From: Achromobacter seleniivolatilans
GTDB lineage: Bacteria > Pseudomonadota > Gammaproteobacteria > Burkholderiales > Burkholderiaceae_B
Assembly: GCF_030864005.1 (NCBI RefSeq)
Contig: NZ_CP132976.1
Span: 2,976,001-3,040,000 of the forward strand
DNA length: 64,000 nucleotides
Reading direction: 5' to 3'
Below the pieces are notes generated by a model. It was not told the DNA's origin. It made no database searches and worked only from the letters and a program-made list of their open reading frames with translations. The position numbers and the translations under genes were made by a program. This document shows positions 38,978-49,712 of this stretch, in pieces; the first letter of the stretch is position 1, and each line of letters begins with the position of its first letter.

Positions 38978-39232
38978 ATGGCCATTTCCATACGTAGACT
39001 AAGCGACGTACTTGCCAGTACAGAGTCCGGCAGGCTGTATCGAATCGAGGTTTTCCAGCGGGCAGATGATCCGGGCCCAACCGGCCCGCCCCCCTCAACC
39101 GGAACACGCTACATATTCAGAACGTCGGAAGGACAAGGCGTAGTTGCTTTGGGAGACAAGCGCTATCGCCTGAAATCAGGCGAAGTACTGACGGCGCTGC
39201 CTCCACCGCCACCACCTCGCAACGAAGCCTGA
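38978..39232 (+). CDS. Unknown small host protein
   Basis: This 84-residue protein begins MAISIRRLSDVLASTESGRL and has a Gly/Pro linker DPGPTGPPPSTGTRYIFRTS and a Pro-run at the end (ALPPPPPPRNEA). The middle GDKRYRLKSGEVLTAL suggests a small beta fold. AGAGGGAG lies upstream. No family is recognised. Confidence 0.55.
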   Translation: MAISIRRLSDVLASTESGRLYRIEVFQRADDPGPTGPPPSTGTRYIFRTSEGQGVVALGDKRYRLKSGEVLTALPPPPPPRNEA

Positions 39233-39255
39233 CAGCCACGTGCTGGCGGCGCACG

Positions 39256-40830
39256 TCACTGATCTGACTCTACCCGCCGCTTGCCGTGCCCCTTGGCCTT
39301 GTATAGCGCCACATCCGCGCGTTCCAGCAGTTGCAGCATCGTGATCCCCGATTGGGGATAAATGGCGATCCCCACGCTTGCCGAGACCGCAACGCGAATA
39401 TTCGGATACGGCAAGGACAGGCTCTCTACCAGCGCCTCTGCCACCTGCTGGGCGTCGTCCAGCCCTACGCCCATCAGCAACACCGCAAACTCGTCGCCTC
39501 CGAGCCGGGCGGCAACGTCCGAGACCCTGATAGCGCGGGCCATGCGGTCTGCGGCTTCTTTCAGCACGGTGTCGCCCGCTGCATGGCCGTGCATATCATT
39601 GACGGCTTTGAACCCGTCCAGGTCAATTGCCAAAATGGCGAAAGGCTCGCCACTGCGTTGCGCCACCGCCAGTTCACGCAGGATCAGCTCACCGAACAGC
39701 ACCCGGTTGCACAGCCCGGTCAGGGGATCGTAGTGAGCCAGGTGCTGCGCATGCGCCAGCATGCGGGAGGCCTGCAACAGCGCCGTACCCACTTCCTCGG
39801 CTTCTTTCACACGGGTCCCGGGCAGTTCGACGGTACGGCCCTCACCCAGCGCCAGTGCAGGCCCAACCAGGCCCTGCACCGCCGACGTCAGACGATTCGC
39901 CAGCCGTAACGCCAACCAAAGCCCCAGCCCGAAAGCGAACAGCGTCCCCAGCGCCAGCCAGGCAATGGACCGGTAAAGATCCGTCGTCAGCATAGTCATT
40001 GGCGCCCCCGCCGCGACGGTCCAGCCCGTCAATGCCGACCGGCTGAACGCGGTATAGACCGGCGTACCCTCTTTGGTTGTGGTTTCCAGCGATCCTTCGC
40101 TTTCCTTGTGAACCGCCTGGGCAAGCGCAGGCACGGCTTTCTGGCCAACAAACTTTGTGGTGTCCCGTGTCCGCGCAACAATCGTCCCGGAACCATCCAG
40201 CACGGCGGCCACCCACCCATCGGGCAAGGCGCGGCGGCTCAGTACGCTGCCTATACGCTCTGGCGACAGCGCCACGTTCAAGCTGTAGACGACCTCGTCG
40301 CTGCGCACCACGGGCACACCCAGCGCAAGCGTGGGATTGCGGCTGACCGAACCGGTGAACAAGCCGGTGAGCACGGGCGTGCGCGTTTGGAATACACGGC
40401 TTAATTCTTGGGACGCATTGCTAATGGGCAATGCCGTGCCAAAGGGCACCAGCGTATTGATAACCTGCCGCCCTTCTTTGTCAGTCAGAACGTAGCTGTC
40501 CACGATCTGAAATCGGACGGACTCGCGCGCGCGCTGGTGGAAGGCGGCCAGATCGCCACCGATCAGATCGGGCGACGACGCAAGCATCTGCAAGCCCGCC
40601 TCGACACCAGTCAGTTCGCGATCGAGTATGGAAGTCAGATTGCGGGCCAGGAAAATCGTGTCCCGGAATATCCGCTCTTTTTGGATGATGTAGCTTTCGT
40701 ACACCGCCACCGACGCCACGACCAGCGCCGGGGCAATACAGGTGAATACCAAAGCCAACAATCCGGCCCGCATGGAATAGCGATGCTGCGGGCGTGTCCG
40801 CACGCCAGCCAGACTTTCCCCATCAGCCAT
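39256..40830 (-). CDS. Membrane diguanylate cyclase with dCache sensor
   Basis: The ATG at 40830 has CAGGGGGAA upstream and gives 524 residues. A membrane helix (SMRAGLLALVFTCIAPALVV) is followed by a periplasmic dCache-like sensor of about 230 residues, a second helix (IAWLALGTLFAFGLGLWLAL), a HAMP-like stretch and a C-terminal GGDEF domain. The active-site motif ARLGGDEFAVLL is intact, so it should make cyclic di-GMP. An RxxD inhibitory site is not obvious. It stands alone between unrelated genes, so the signal sensed is unknown. Confidence 0.85.
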   Translation of the reverse strand: MADGESLAGVRTRPQHRYSMRAGLLALVFTCIAPALVVASVAVYESYIIQKERIFRDTIFLARNLTSILDRELTGVEAGLQMLASSPDLIGGDLAAFHQRARESVRFQIVDSYVLTDKEGRQVINTLVPFGTALPISNASQELSRVFQTRTPVLTGLFTGSVSRNPTLALGVPVVRSDEVVYSLNVALSPERIGSVLSRRALPDGWVAAVLDGSGTIVARTRDTTKFVGQKAVPALAQAVHKESEGSLETTTKEGTPVYTAFSRSALTGWTVAAGAPMTMLTTDLYRSIAWLALGTLFAFGLGLWLALRLANRLTSAVQGLVGPALALGEGRTVELPGTRVKEAEEVGTALLQASRMLAHAQHLAHYDPLTGLCNRVLFGELILRELAVAQRSGEPFAILAIDLDGFKAVNDMHGHAAGDTVLKEAADRMARAIRVSDVAARLGGDEFAVLLMGVGLDDAQQVAEALVESLSLPYPNIRVAVSASVGIAIYPQSGITMLQLLERADVALYKAKGHGKRRVESDQ

Positions 40831-41095
40831 AGCGTATTCCCCCTGGACCCATGCGCCTCCCAACACGTCCTTTTCTGGTCAATAGCCAGAAAATGGATGA
40901 GATTCAGAATTTATTGCAGAACGCAGCAAACGCACAATCGCTGCGCACCGAATACTACCTTGCGCAGCTGTTCCGTATGGCACCGGTATCGCGTCCCCAA
41001 TTTACCGCGGATTAATACGCCACGCATTATTTCTCTGACATATAGATACGCTTGGCAACCAGTCTAGGCAATCACTGATTGCTACTATCGCCGCC

Positions 41096-42946
41096 ATGAA
41101 TAATCCGTCCCCAAAACCGCTCGCCGCCGCTCCTTTAAGCGCGTCCGATAAAACCGTCTTGGTATACGGAGCCATCGCCGCCGTGCTGGGCCTGACATTG
41201 TTTGAGCTGGTGAGGCGCCGGCTATGGCCGTGGGGCCATCCGTTCGCCCTGAATTTCTCCATTCAGTGGCTGCTGATGGCGCCGATGGCCGGCGCACTGC
41301 TGGCCGGCATGCAAAGCGGCAAACGCTGGCTGGCCGCCTTCGCGGTGTATGCCCTGGTCTTGCCTGCCATCACGGCGCTGGGGCTACACGCAGTCCTTAG
41401 CGTGATTCCTGAGGACAGGGGCGCCTTTCTCTATTCCAGCCAACGGGCGCTGGCGCTATTGCTGTCCGGCGCCGCGGGTTTCATTCTGCTGCCGTTGATC
41501 CAGGCCTTGGATGCCCGGCAAGCCCAATGGAACTACCCGGCGGTGTTTCGTGCTGCATGGCGCAACACCGTCCACCTGACGCTGGCCGCTTGCCTGGCGC
41601 TGGCCGTGTGCCTGCTGCTGACTGCGGCGGGCGCAATGTTCAACATGATAGGCATCAGGATCGTGCAGGATGTCTTCGCTACGGGTTACTTCCGCTTCGC
41701 CGTCTGGCCCATGATTTTTGCCACCTGCCTTGTTGGAGTTCGCCGCCGCCCGCAGTTGACAGAGACACTGCAACGCTCCTGGCTCACGCTCAACGCCTGG
41801 CTGCTGCCGTTGGTGACGCTGGTCGGTTTGGCCTTCACGCTGGCGCTGGCGGCCCAAATGGCGCTGGGCCTGCATGCCGTCCAGCTCTCGGCCGGTGCGC
41901 TTATCGCGTTTTCGCTGGTGTGGATCAAGCTGATTAACGCCGCTTGGCAGGACAGCCCTGATGCCGCCCCCTTCGGCCCTGTGCTGCGACGCTTGCTGCG
42001 GCTGGGCATGGTGTGCCTGCTGCCGCTGTCCGCAGTGGCTCTTTACGGCGCAGTGGTACGCGTTGAACAGTATGGCTGGACGGTGTTGCGGGCTTGGGGC
42101 GTAGCCAGCAGCATTGTGCTTCTGCTATACGGCGCGGGTTATGCCTGGGCAGCCTTGCGCCCCAAACGCTATTACTCCCTGCTTGCCGTCACCAATCTGT
42201 TCACGGCCGGCGTCACGCTGGCACTACTGGTGGCAATCAATACGCCGATTGCAAGCCCATTGCGCCTGACGGCGGAAAGCCAACTACAACGCGTGATCGA
42301 CGGGCGGCAGAAACCCGAAAAATTCCCCTACTACGACATGAGGAAAGAGTTTGGCCAGTGGGGCCGCGAGGCGTTGCAGCAACTGGCCGCAGGCGCGGCC
42401 GATGCGCAAGACCGCCGCATTGCCCTTGCCGCCGCGCAAGCGCTCAAGGGTGACTATTTCCGCTGGGATGAACCGCTACAAGATCCTGCGCAACCCGCGC
42501 CGGATATCCCGCCGCTCCTCACCTACCCGCAGGGTCACGAGTTGCCAACGTCGTGGTGGGACTTTCTGAAAGCCACCTCCTCGCTTCAGCTCAGAAACTG
42601 CTCGACCCCGATCAAACCCGAGAAACCCGGCGATACGCCGACTTACCGGTGCCAACTGATCTTCGCGGACTTGACGGGCGACGGCCAGGAAGAGCTTGTA
42701 CTGTATGTCGCACCAACGGCCGATGACCCGCAGCGTCTGGAAGACCTTTACGTCTACGAGAAAACCGCAGACGGCTCCTGGCGCTATAAGGGCAGGCTTC
42801 AGGAACAGAGTTTTGAACAGGACATGAAGGATATGACCGGCGTCCGGGATATTCCGCAAGCGCTCAAGCAAGGCTTGGTTCGCACCGTGCCCCGCAAGGA
42901 CCGCGACCTGATGATTGGCGACCAATTGCTGCGCATGGGCAGATAA
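41096..42946 (+). CDS. DUF4153 multi-pass membrane protein
   Basis: This 616-residue protein has a membrane half of about ten hydrophobic helices (residues 25 to 390) with FNMIGIRIVQDVFATGYFRF, the DUF4153 pattern. The C-terminal 200 residues are soluble and include CSTPIKPEKPGDTPTYRCQL and ADLTGDGQEELVLYVAPTAD, which resembles an FG-GAP-like calcium segment. The role is unknown. It reads divergently from the diguanylate cyclase, with 230 bases between. Confidence 0.7.
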   Translation: MNNPSPKPLAAAPLSASDKTVLVYGAIAAVLGLTLFELVRRRLWPWGHPFALNFSIQWLLMAPMAGALLAGMQSGKRWLAAFAVYALVLPAITALGLHAVLSVIPEDRGAFLYSSQRALALLLSGAAGFILLPLIQALDARQAQWNYPAVFRAAWRNTVHLTLAACLALAVCLLLTAAGAMFNMIGIRIVQDVFATGYFRFAVWPMIFATCLVGVRRRPQLTETLQRSWLTLNAWLLPLVTLVGLAFTLALAAQMALGLHAVQLSAGALIAFSLVWIKLINAAWQDSPDAAPFGPVLRRLLRLGMVCLLPLSAVALYGAVVRVEQYGWTVLRAWGVASSIVLLLYGAGYAWAALRPKRYYSLLAVTNLFTAGVTLALLVAINTPIASPLRLTAESQLQRVIDGRQKPEKFPYYDMRKEFGQWGREALQQLAAGAADAQDRRIALAAAQALKGDYFRWDEPLQDPAQPAPDIPPLLTYPQGHELPTSWWDFLKATSSLQLRNCSTPIKPEKPGDTPTYRCQLIFADLTGDGQEELVLYVAPTADDPQRLEDLYVYEKTADGSWRYKGRLQEQSFEQDMKDMTGVRDIPQALKQGLVRTVPRKDRDLMIGDQLLRMGR

Positions 42947-42989
42947 ATGCGGGCGGGCACGGATTTCAGATGCCGTGCCCGCCTTGGCG

Positions 42990-43211
42990 CTACTGTTCTT
43001 CCAGATCCGGCGTGCCGGTGAACTGACTCTTGAGCAAGGTCAGCGCACCTTTCTCCGCCAACGCCTGGTTGGGGAACACGTGCTTGGTATCTTCAAGAAT
43101 CGGAAATCCGAAAACGCGGACCCGGGTGTGAAACCCCTCTGGGGTCTCGGCGAACTCGATGTCGAAGTTACGCTCTTCGATCCAGCCTGATCGATGCAGT
43201 TTCCATTCCAT
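42990..43211 (-). CDS. Unknown small protein
   Basis: I favour the ATG at 43211 (MEWKLHRSGWIEERNFDIEF) giving 73 residues; an earlier ATG at 43244 would add a Ser/Thr-rich head. The protein has a beta-like TPEGFHTRVRVFGFPILEDT and an acidic end. No family is recognised. Confidence 0.5.
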   Translation of the reverse strand: MEWKLHRSGWIEERNFDIEFAETPEGFHTRVRVFGFPILEDTKHVFPNQALAEKGALTLLKSQFTGTPDLEEQ

Positions 43212-43340
43212 ATACAACGCGCTCCTAGTCGGCGAAGTTGACACGAAAGGCCGGCCCGCATGGACCGGCGCTGCTACACACCATACACCCGTCTGGCCGT
43301 GCGCGGATGACCGATAGTCATACCGCGCAGGCCTGACGGC

Positions 43341-44432
43341 TTACTTGCCCGAGGGCAGGTTTTCGTCCGACGAGGCCAGCAATTCATCGGACTCGGGTGA
43401 AAACAGATCCCAGCAAGCCATGAACAACGCAGCGATCAGCGGACCGATCACGAAGCCATTCAAACCAAACAGGGCCATGCCGCCCAACGTGGAAATCAGC
43501 ACCACGTAATCGGGCATCTTCGTGTCCTTGCCCACCAGAATCGGGCGCAAGACATTGTCGACCATACCGATGACCAGCACGCCAAATGCAATCAGCACTG
43601 CGCCCTTGATCGTGGCGCCCGTCAACAAGAAGTAGATGGCCACCGGCGCCCAGATCAGCCCGGCGCCCACCGCGGGCAATAGCGACAAAAAGCCCATGAT
43701 GACGCCCCATAGCAGCGCGCCCTGGATCGACAGAATCGAAAAGATAATGCCGCCCAATGCGCCCTGCGCTGCGGCCACCGCAATATTGCCTTTGACGGTT
43801 GCGCGCACGACGGTGGTGAACTTGCGGAACAAGTGCTGCTTGTGCGCTTCGCTCAGCGGCATCGCGCGTTTTAGGCGCGCCGACAACTGAGGCCCATCGC
43901 GCAACAGGAAAAACAGCAGGTACAGCATGATGCCGAAGCTGATGACGAACTGGAACGTGTCCTGCCCGATGCTCAAGGCTTGCGTCGCCAGGAACTGGCT
44001 GGCTTGCATCGCGCCTGCACTGAGTTTTTCTTGCAAGCTGGGAATGTCGGCCAGATCAAGGCGTGCCAACAGGTCATGCACGGATGGCGGCAACGCCTCC
44101 ATGGCCTGCTGAAAATAAGCGCCGAAATTCAATTGCCCTGACTTGATGCTTTGATACAGGTTCGCGCCCTCGCGCACCAGCGATCCGCTGATGAGCACCA
44201 AAGGCAGAATGACCAGCACCAGCACCAGCATCAAGGTAATCAACGCGGCCAAATTGCGGCGCCCGCCGATGCGCACCACCAACCGGCGCTGCAAGGGAGC
44301 AAAGAGGATGGCAAGAATGGCGCCCCAGAAAACAGCGCCGTAAAAAGGCCACAACAACCAGCCAAACGCGATGGTGACGAACACCAGCAGGAGCAGAAAG
44401 GTTCTGTAGTGCAAGCCGGATGATTGACTCAT
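43341..44432 (-). CDS. AI-2E/PerM family transporter
   Basis: The ATG at 44432 gives 363 residues with about eight membrane spans. The family pattern is visible in FLLLLVFVTIAFGWLLWPFY, the LLPAVGAGLIWAPVAIYFLL segment and VLRPILVGKDTKMPDYVVLI followed by STLGGMALFGLNGFVIGPLI. Members export autoinducer-2 or act as Na+/H+ antiporters; which applies here is not visible. The longer frame from 44528 adds a Cys/Arg-rich head and is rejected. Confidence 0.8.
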   Translation of the reverse strand: MSQSSGLHYRTFLLLLVFVTIAFGWLLWPFYGAVFWGAILAILFAPLQRRLVVRIGGRRNLAALITLMLVLVLVILPLVLISGSLVREGANLYQSIKSGQLNFGAYFQQAMEALPPSVHDLLARLDLADIPSLQEKLSAGAMQASQFLATQALSIGQDTFQFVISFGIMLYLLFFLLRDGPQLSARLKRAMPLSEAHKQHLFRKFTTVVRATVKGNIAVAAAQGALGGIIFSILSIQGALLWGVIMGFLSLLPAVGAGLIWAPVAIYFLLTGATIKGAVLIAFGVLVIGMVDNVLRPILVGKDTKMPDYVVLISTLGGMALFGLNGFVIGPLIAALFMACWDLFSPESDELLASSDENLPSGK

Positions 44433-44496
44433 ATTCCGTTCCAGGCACGGCAAACGCCGCGAGACCCGCATTGTACAAAGGCGTCGTTTGGCGCGT

Positions 44497-45201
44497 TCAA
44501 GACCCGCGGCCCGCGGCAAGCAGAACAATGCTGCGGGCTTCGGCCAAGCTCTCTGCCTGCGCGTTCAGACCTTGCAAGCGCAGGTTCAACTCCTGCTGCA
44601 AAGTCAGCGTGGCCACGCGTGCCTGGCCATCGTCAAGCTGAATGTCCGCAGCATGCGCCGCCACGTAATCCGCAATGCCGATTGCATCTCTTGCCACCGT
44701 ATCCATTTTGGACGCCGCCTCCATCAATTCAGCGGCAGGCGCAGTCACGGCGTCGTCATAGACGCCGCCATAGACCGGCACCAGATCGGGGGGCAATTCC
44801 ATCGCGGCACGCGCCTGATCCGCCTTGGCCCGCGCTTTCTGAAGCGCCGCCGCGCTGTCCGCCAGCGTCTTGCGGGCGGTTTCAAATCCTGATTTGCGCT
44901 CGACAATGTCGCCCACGGACCGGATCGTCTCTACCATCAACACCTCGCGCAGCGGCATGGCGGCGCGCGCCATCGCCTGCTGAAACTCAGTCATGACTTC
45001 GTACGCGTTGGTGTAGTCGCCAATTGCCTCTTTTTCGGACTTGCTCAACTCAGCCAGCGGCAACAGTGCCTCGCTATTGATCCGGGATTGCAGCAACTGG
45101 ATAAATGCGATCCGCTCTTGCGGTTCTTTATTGACGCAGGCCGTGACGACCAGCATGGAGGCCATCGCCAGACCCGTCAGGCAGGCTCGCCACATTGACA
45201 T
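44497..45201 (-). CDS. DUF3053 lipoprotein
   Basis: The ATG at 45201 (MSMWRACLTGLAMASMLVVT then AC) gives 234 residues. A lipobox VTAC places the lipid-modified Cys at 22. The rest is a long helical domain, with SRINSEALLPLAELSKSEKE, matching the DUF3053 family of E. coli YiaF. It is expected in the periplasm on the inner or outer membrane. A much longer frame from 45687 is spurious because the added 162 residues look like reverse-complement shadow. Confidence 0.75.
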   Translation of the reverse strand: MSMWRACLTGLAMASMLVVTACVNKEPQERIAFIQLLQSRINSEALLPLAELSKSEKEAIGDYTNAYEVMTEFQQAMARAAMPLREVLMVETIRSVGDIVERKSGFETARKTLADSAAALQKARAKADQARAAMELPPDLVPVYGGVYDDAVTAPAAELMEAASKMDTVARDAIGIADYVAAHAADIQLDDGQARVATLTLQQELNLRLQGLNAQAESLAEARSIVLLAAGRGS

Positions 45202-45435
45202 GCCTATGCTCCTTGCGTGCGGGTTGTAAAAAGGGCGCGGCGCCACCTGCGAGCGGCCCGCCAGTGCGCAGATTATCCCGAAGCCGTCACCCGCGCCCGC
45301 CGCCAGGCGGATTTTGTTGCGATCGAATCGAGTTGACACAGGGCACGGCCCAGCCGTGCCTCCCTGGCGCCCCGATCCCCTAAAATAGCGGTTTCGGCCA
45401 TATGGCCGCCTGCAACAAGAGTTTGGCTTCAGCCC

Positions 45436-45795
45436 ATGAATCAACACACCACTTCCGACACCTGGGGTTTTCTCCAGCCCGATTGCCACGGCGCGGCCGC
45501 ATTGCTGTTTTTCATGAACGATCTGGCCAGGGTGGTGAATCAATATCTGGGGCAGGGACAATTGTCGGAAGAATCGCTCGCCGACGCACAAAAGGCAGTC
45601 GACGCCCTGCTCAACCGCTACGTCCAGATCCAGGCAGCGCCAGAGGCGTTCGACGGCGAGCGCATTGAGCTTGCGCTGGAAACGCAACGCCAGCCCGACG
45701 GTTCAATGGGCGCTCAGGTCGCCTTGCAGATGTCGCCCCGCCTTGAAACACTGATCATTGAGGCCCAGCGCCAAGCTAGCGCTGCCCCGCACTAA
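45436..45795 (+). CDS. Unknown soluble host protein
   Basis: This 119-residue protein begins MNQHTTSDTWGFLQPDCHGA. It is acidic and helical, with LARVVNQYLGQGQLSEESLA and an end EAQRQASAAPH. No family is recognised. It is divergent from the DUF3053 lipoprotein gene. Confidence 0.55.
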   Translation: MNQHTTSDTWGFLQPDCHGAAALLFFMNDLARVVNQYLGQGQLSEESLADAQKAVDALLNRYVQIQAAPEAFDGERIELALETQRQPDGSMGAQVALQMSPRLETLIIEAQRQASAAPH

Positions 45796-46505
45796 GGTTT
45801 CAAGGGCCGCTCTGCCCGCCCAAACGGCCCGCCCTCAAAAAACACTTGCAAACCGGCTCAACTAGCGATATCATCCCTAGTTGAGCTTTCTGCGTGCGCC
45901 ATTATTATTTAAACATTCCGGCGCAATGCACTGACCACTCTCCAGGGCTTTGGACACCATGCTACGGCATGCAACCCTGCTGGCCGCATAACAACAGCCA
46001 GCCTCCAAGCCACTCGGCCCCGAGCTGATTTGCGAAGACTTACAACACCAAAAACGCAAATTCCGGAACCGGCCTGGACAAATCAGTAAACCCCGCAGTC
46101 ATCCGATACACCTTCGCCCAACCGCCAGTCCGGTTCGGCAAGAAGCAACCAAACTTGCTGTGGCGTCGCGCCTTTGCGGCAACACGCCCAGCACCCGCAA
46201 GAGCCAACCCACTCTGCGCGGACCCCTCAGGCCAAAAGAGCGCATGCTCTGAACATGCACGCCACCTGGCCTGAATCGATGCCATCTCGGACTGACCGAT
46301 GACATCACCCCGTTACCCGCGATCGCAAAAACATGAGAATGCGCAAAGGAACGGCAACACTTATGCGTTAGTGTCATGACTGCCCGTCCAAATCAACCCG
46401 GCTGGACAGGCAAGCGGCAAGGATGCGCGGAATATAAAAGCCGCGCCCTGCGCGACATGACTGAATGCAGTCTTCTAATAACTAGAAATTAAGAGAACAC
46501 ACACC
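45796..46505. other. Gene-poor 710-base stretch
   Basis: No convincing gene is seen. A perfect 10-bp inverted repeat GCTCAACTAG / CTAGTTGAGC with an 11-base loop lies at 45856 to 45886 and may be a terminator. A Cys-rich minus-strand frame of 60 codons (45877 to 46059, TTG start) has QISSGPSGLEAGCCYAASRV and is only a candidate. Near the right end ACACT / AGTGT halves (46358 to 46374) lie upstream of the next gene and could be a control site. Confidence 0.5.
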
Positions 46506-46787
46506 ATGAATACTCGTTTTACTACTTCGGACCTGATCCGACGCCCGGCTCATACGACGCTGGACAACACGCCGATCCACATCGGCGACATCGTTTACCT
46601 GCAACCGGCCAATGGCCCCGCAATTCGTGCAACGGTCATCTTCAACGCGCCTATCAACGGCACGACGACCTACACGACCGAAGTCGTGCCTTGCGGCTCG
46701 GCTACGCAAAAGGCCCCCGGCCAGCGTATCCGCTTCCGTCACGAGCACGTCCATCGCATCGAATCGGTGCGAAGCACCACGCACTGA
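46506..46787 (+). CDS. Unknown small host protein
   Basis: This 93-residue protein begins MNTRFTTSDLIRRPAHTTLD and has a beta-rich middle IGDIVYLQPANGPAIRATVI with an Arg/His-rich end. It has no export signal. A strong terminator follows directly. No family is recognised. Confidence 0.55.
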   Translation: MNTRFTTSDLIRRPAHTTLDNTPIHIGDIVYLQPANGPAIRATVIFNAPINGTTTYTTEVVPCGSATQKAPGQRIRFRHEHVHRIESVRSTTH

Positions 46788-46796
46788 GCTAGCTCA

Positions 46797-46825
46797 AACT
46801 CGCCGCGCTTCATGCGCGGCGAGTT
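46797..46825 (+). terminator. Rho-independent terminator
   Basis: AACTCGCCGCGC-TTCAT-GCGCGGCGAGTT is a 12-bp stem that starts 10 bases after the stop of the small gene. The T tract after it is short (CATTT). Confidence 0.75.
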
Positions 46826-46874
46826 CATTTATGCGTGATAAAGTCGGTCGCAACCTAGTCAGGGCGACATCATC

Positions 46875-47567
46875 ATGCAGAACAACCGGCTTGCAGTCCG
46901 TATCTGGGATCTTCCCACCCGTTTATTCCATTGGGCGCTAGTCGTCTGTATTGTCGGCGCCTTCGTCAGCGTAAAGCTGGGCGGTCTGTATATGGACTGG
47001 CACGTGCGCTTCGGCTGTACGGCGCTGGGACTGATCATTTTCCGCTTGCTGTGGGGCATCGTCGGTCCGCACTATGCGCGTTTCGCGCAGTTTGTGCGTG
47101 GCCCCGCCGCCGTGGCCCGATACCTTAAAGGCGCCGCTCCGGCCGCCGGCCACAATCCACTAGGCGCACTGTCCGTCATGGCCCTGCTGCTGGTGATCGG
47201 CTTTCAGGCCGCAAGCGGCCTCTTCACTACCGATGACATCATGACGCAAGGGCCGCTGTTCGGGCTCGTCAGTGAATCGACCTCCAGCACCCTGACCTCT
47301 TGGCACAAGCTGAATGAATGGGTCATCATCGGCCTTATCGCGCTGCACCTGCTGGCCGTAGCCTGGTATACGCTGGTGCGCCGCAAGCGCTTGGTGCGCG
47401 CCATCATCACCGGCAATGTCGACGCAAAAGACCTGCCCGCTGGCACTCCGCCCGCACAAGACGGCTTTGTCATCTGGTTGCGCGCCTTGCTGCTGGGCGC
47501 CTGCGTCACCGGCCTGGTGTTGTGGATACGGACACTGGAAGTTGCGGCGGACATGTCATTTTCCTGA
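46875..47567 (+). CDS. Cytochrome b561-type membrane protein
   Basis: This 230-residue protein has four membrane spans and the b561 pattern: VRIWDLPTRLFHWALVVCIV, then MDWHVRFGCTALGLIIFRLL, and SWHKLNEWVIIGLIALHLLA. The His residues at about 19, 43, 143 and 157 can bind two haems. It would pass electrons in the inner membrane. A cytochrome c' gene lies convergent on the other strand after a shared terminator, a pairing seen often in this group. Confidence 0.8.
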   Translation: MQNNRLAVRIWDLPTRLFHWALVVCIVGAFVSVKLGGLYMDWHVRFGCTALGLIIFRLLWGIVGPHYARFAQFVRGPAAVARYLKGAAPAAGHNPLGALSVMALLLVIGFQAASGLFTTDDIMTQGPLFGLVSESTSSTLTSWHKLNEWVIIGLIALHLLAVAWYTLVRRKRLVRAIITGNVDAKDLPAGTPPAQDGFVIWLRALLLGACVTGLVLWIRTLEVAADMSFS

Positions 47568-47585
47568 CGTTGTCACCGCTAAAAG

Positions 47586-47622
47586 AAAGGCCCCTCGAAA
47601 ACCGATCGAGGGGCCTTTTTTT
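47586..47622. terminator. Terminator shared by cytochrome b561 and cytochrome c' genes
   Basis: AAAGGCCCCTCG-AAAACCGAT-CGAGGGGCCTTTTTTT is a 12-bp stem with a T run. It lies between two convergent genes and should stop at least the plus-strand transcript. Confidence 0.85.
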
Positions 47623-47655
47623 GACCATCAAGGCCGCCCGGAGGCGGCCTGCGTC

Positions 47656-48114
47656 TTACTTCTTCTTGCGATAGGAATCGTGGCAAGCTTTGCAGCTTGC
47701 GCCCACGTCACCAAAAGCGGCGCGCAGCTTGTCCAGATCGCCGGCATCGGCCGCCGCAGACAGCTTCACGACGTTATCCTGAAATGCCTGCTGCTTTTGC
47801 TTGAAGCCAGCCGCATCGCTCCAGACCTCGGGGCGGGCATCGCCGCCCTCCGTGCCCGGACCGAAGCCTGCCCACGGCAGCGCCGCCAAGGTCTTCAGTA
47901 CTTCGACGTTGGCCTTGATCTGCGCGGCGTCATAAGGCGCCTGTCCCTTGACCACCGGCGCCATGCGGCCGAAGTGCGAACCGATCAACGTCAACGCCGA
48001 CTGGCGATACTTGACGGCGTCTTCCGGCTTGGCGAACTGCGCCGAGGCGGTAGTCGCCAACAGCGGCCCCACCGTCATACAGGCCAACGCGACAAGCGTG
48101 GACAACTTCTTCAT
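47656..48114 (-). CDS. Cytochrome c' (periplasmic)
   Basis: The ATG at 48114 gives 152 residues with a signal peptide (MKKLSTLVALACMTVGPLLA, cleavage likely after TASA). A four-helix bundle follows and the haem site CKACH is near the C-terminus, as in the cytochrome c' family. A Leu or similar residue usually blocks the distal haem face, giving NO binding. The longer frame from 48156 adds a poor head. Likely role: NO or redox protection in the periplasm. Confidence 0.85.
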   Translation of the reverse strand: MKKLSTLVALACMTVGPLLATTASAQFAKPEDAVKYRQSALTLIGSHFGRMAPVVKGQAPYDAAQIKANVEVLKTLAALPWAGFGPGTEGGDARPEVWSDAAGFKQKQQAFQDNVVKLSAAADAGDLDKLRAAFGDVGASCKACHDSYRKKK

Positions 48115-48174
48115 TGCAATCTCCCGTAAGGTCAACGTGAATGCCGCGCGCATCACGCGCGCGGCAAGTGGCGA

Positions 48175-49569
<1,395 letters not shown>

Positions 49570-49712
49570 CTACGGATGGGAAAACCCGACGATTTTATCA
49601 TCCGGGGCAATGCAACATTGTGGCAAACTAACGAAGAATCCGGCCAGCGGACAATACGACCGTCATGCGGCCTGCTATACTTCGGCCGCTTTCCGACTCC
49701 GCTTGTGACTCC

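Noticed and set aside
44497-45687. Long version of the DUF3053 lipoprotein frame (396 codons)
   Set aside because: The first 162 codons overlap a divergent gene and lack protein-like composition; the lipoprotein signal starts at 45201.
45877-46059. Cys-rich 60-codon minus-strand frame as a confirmed gene
   Set aside because: It needs a TTG start with a weak ribosome-binding site and has no recognised family; kept only as a note within the gene-poor stretch.
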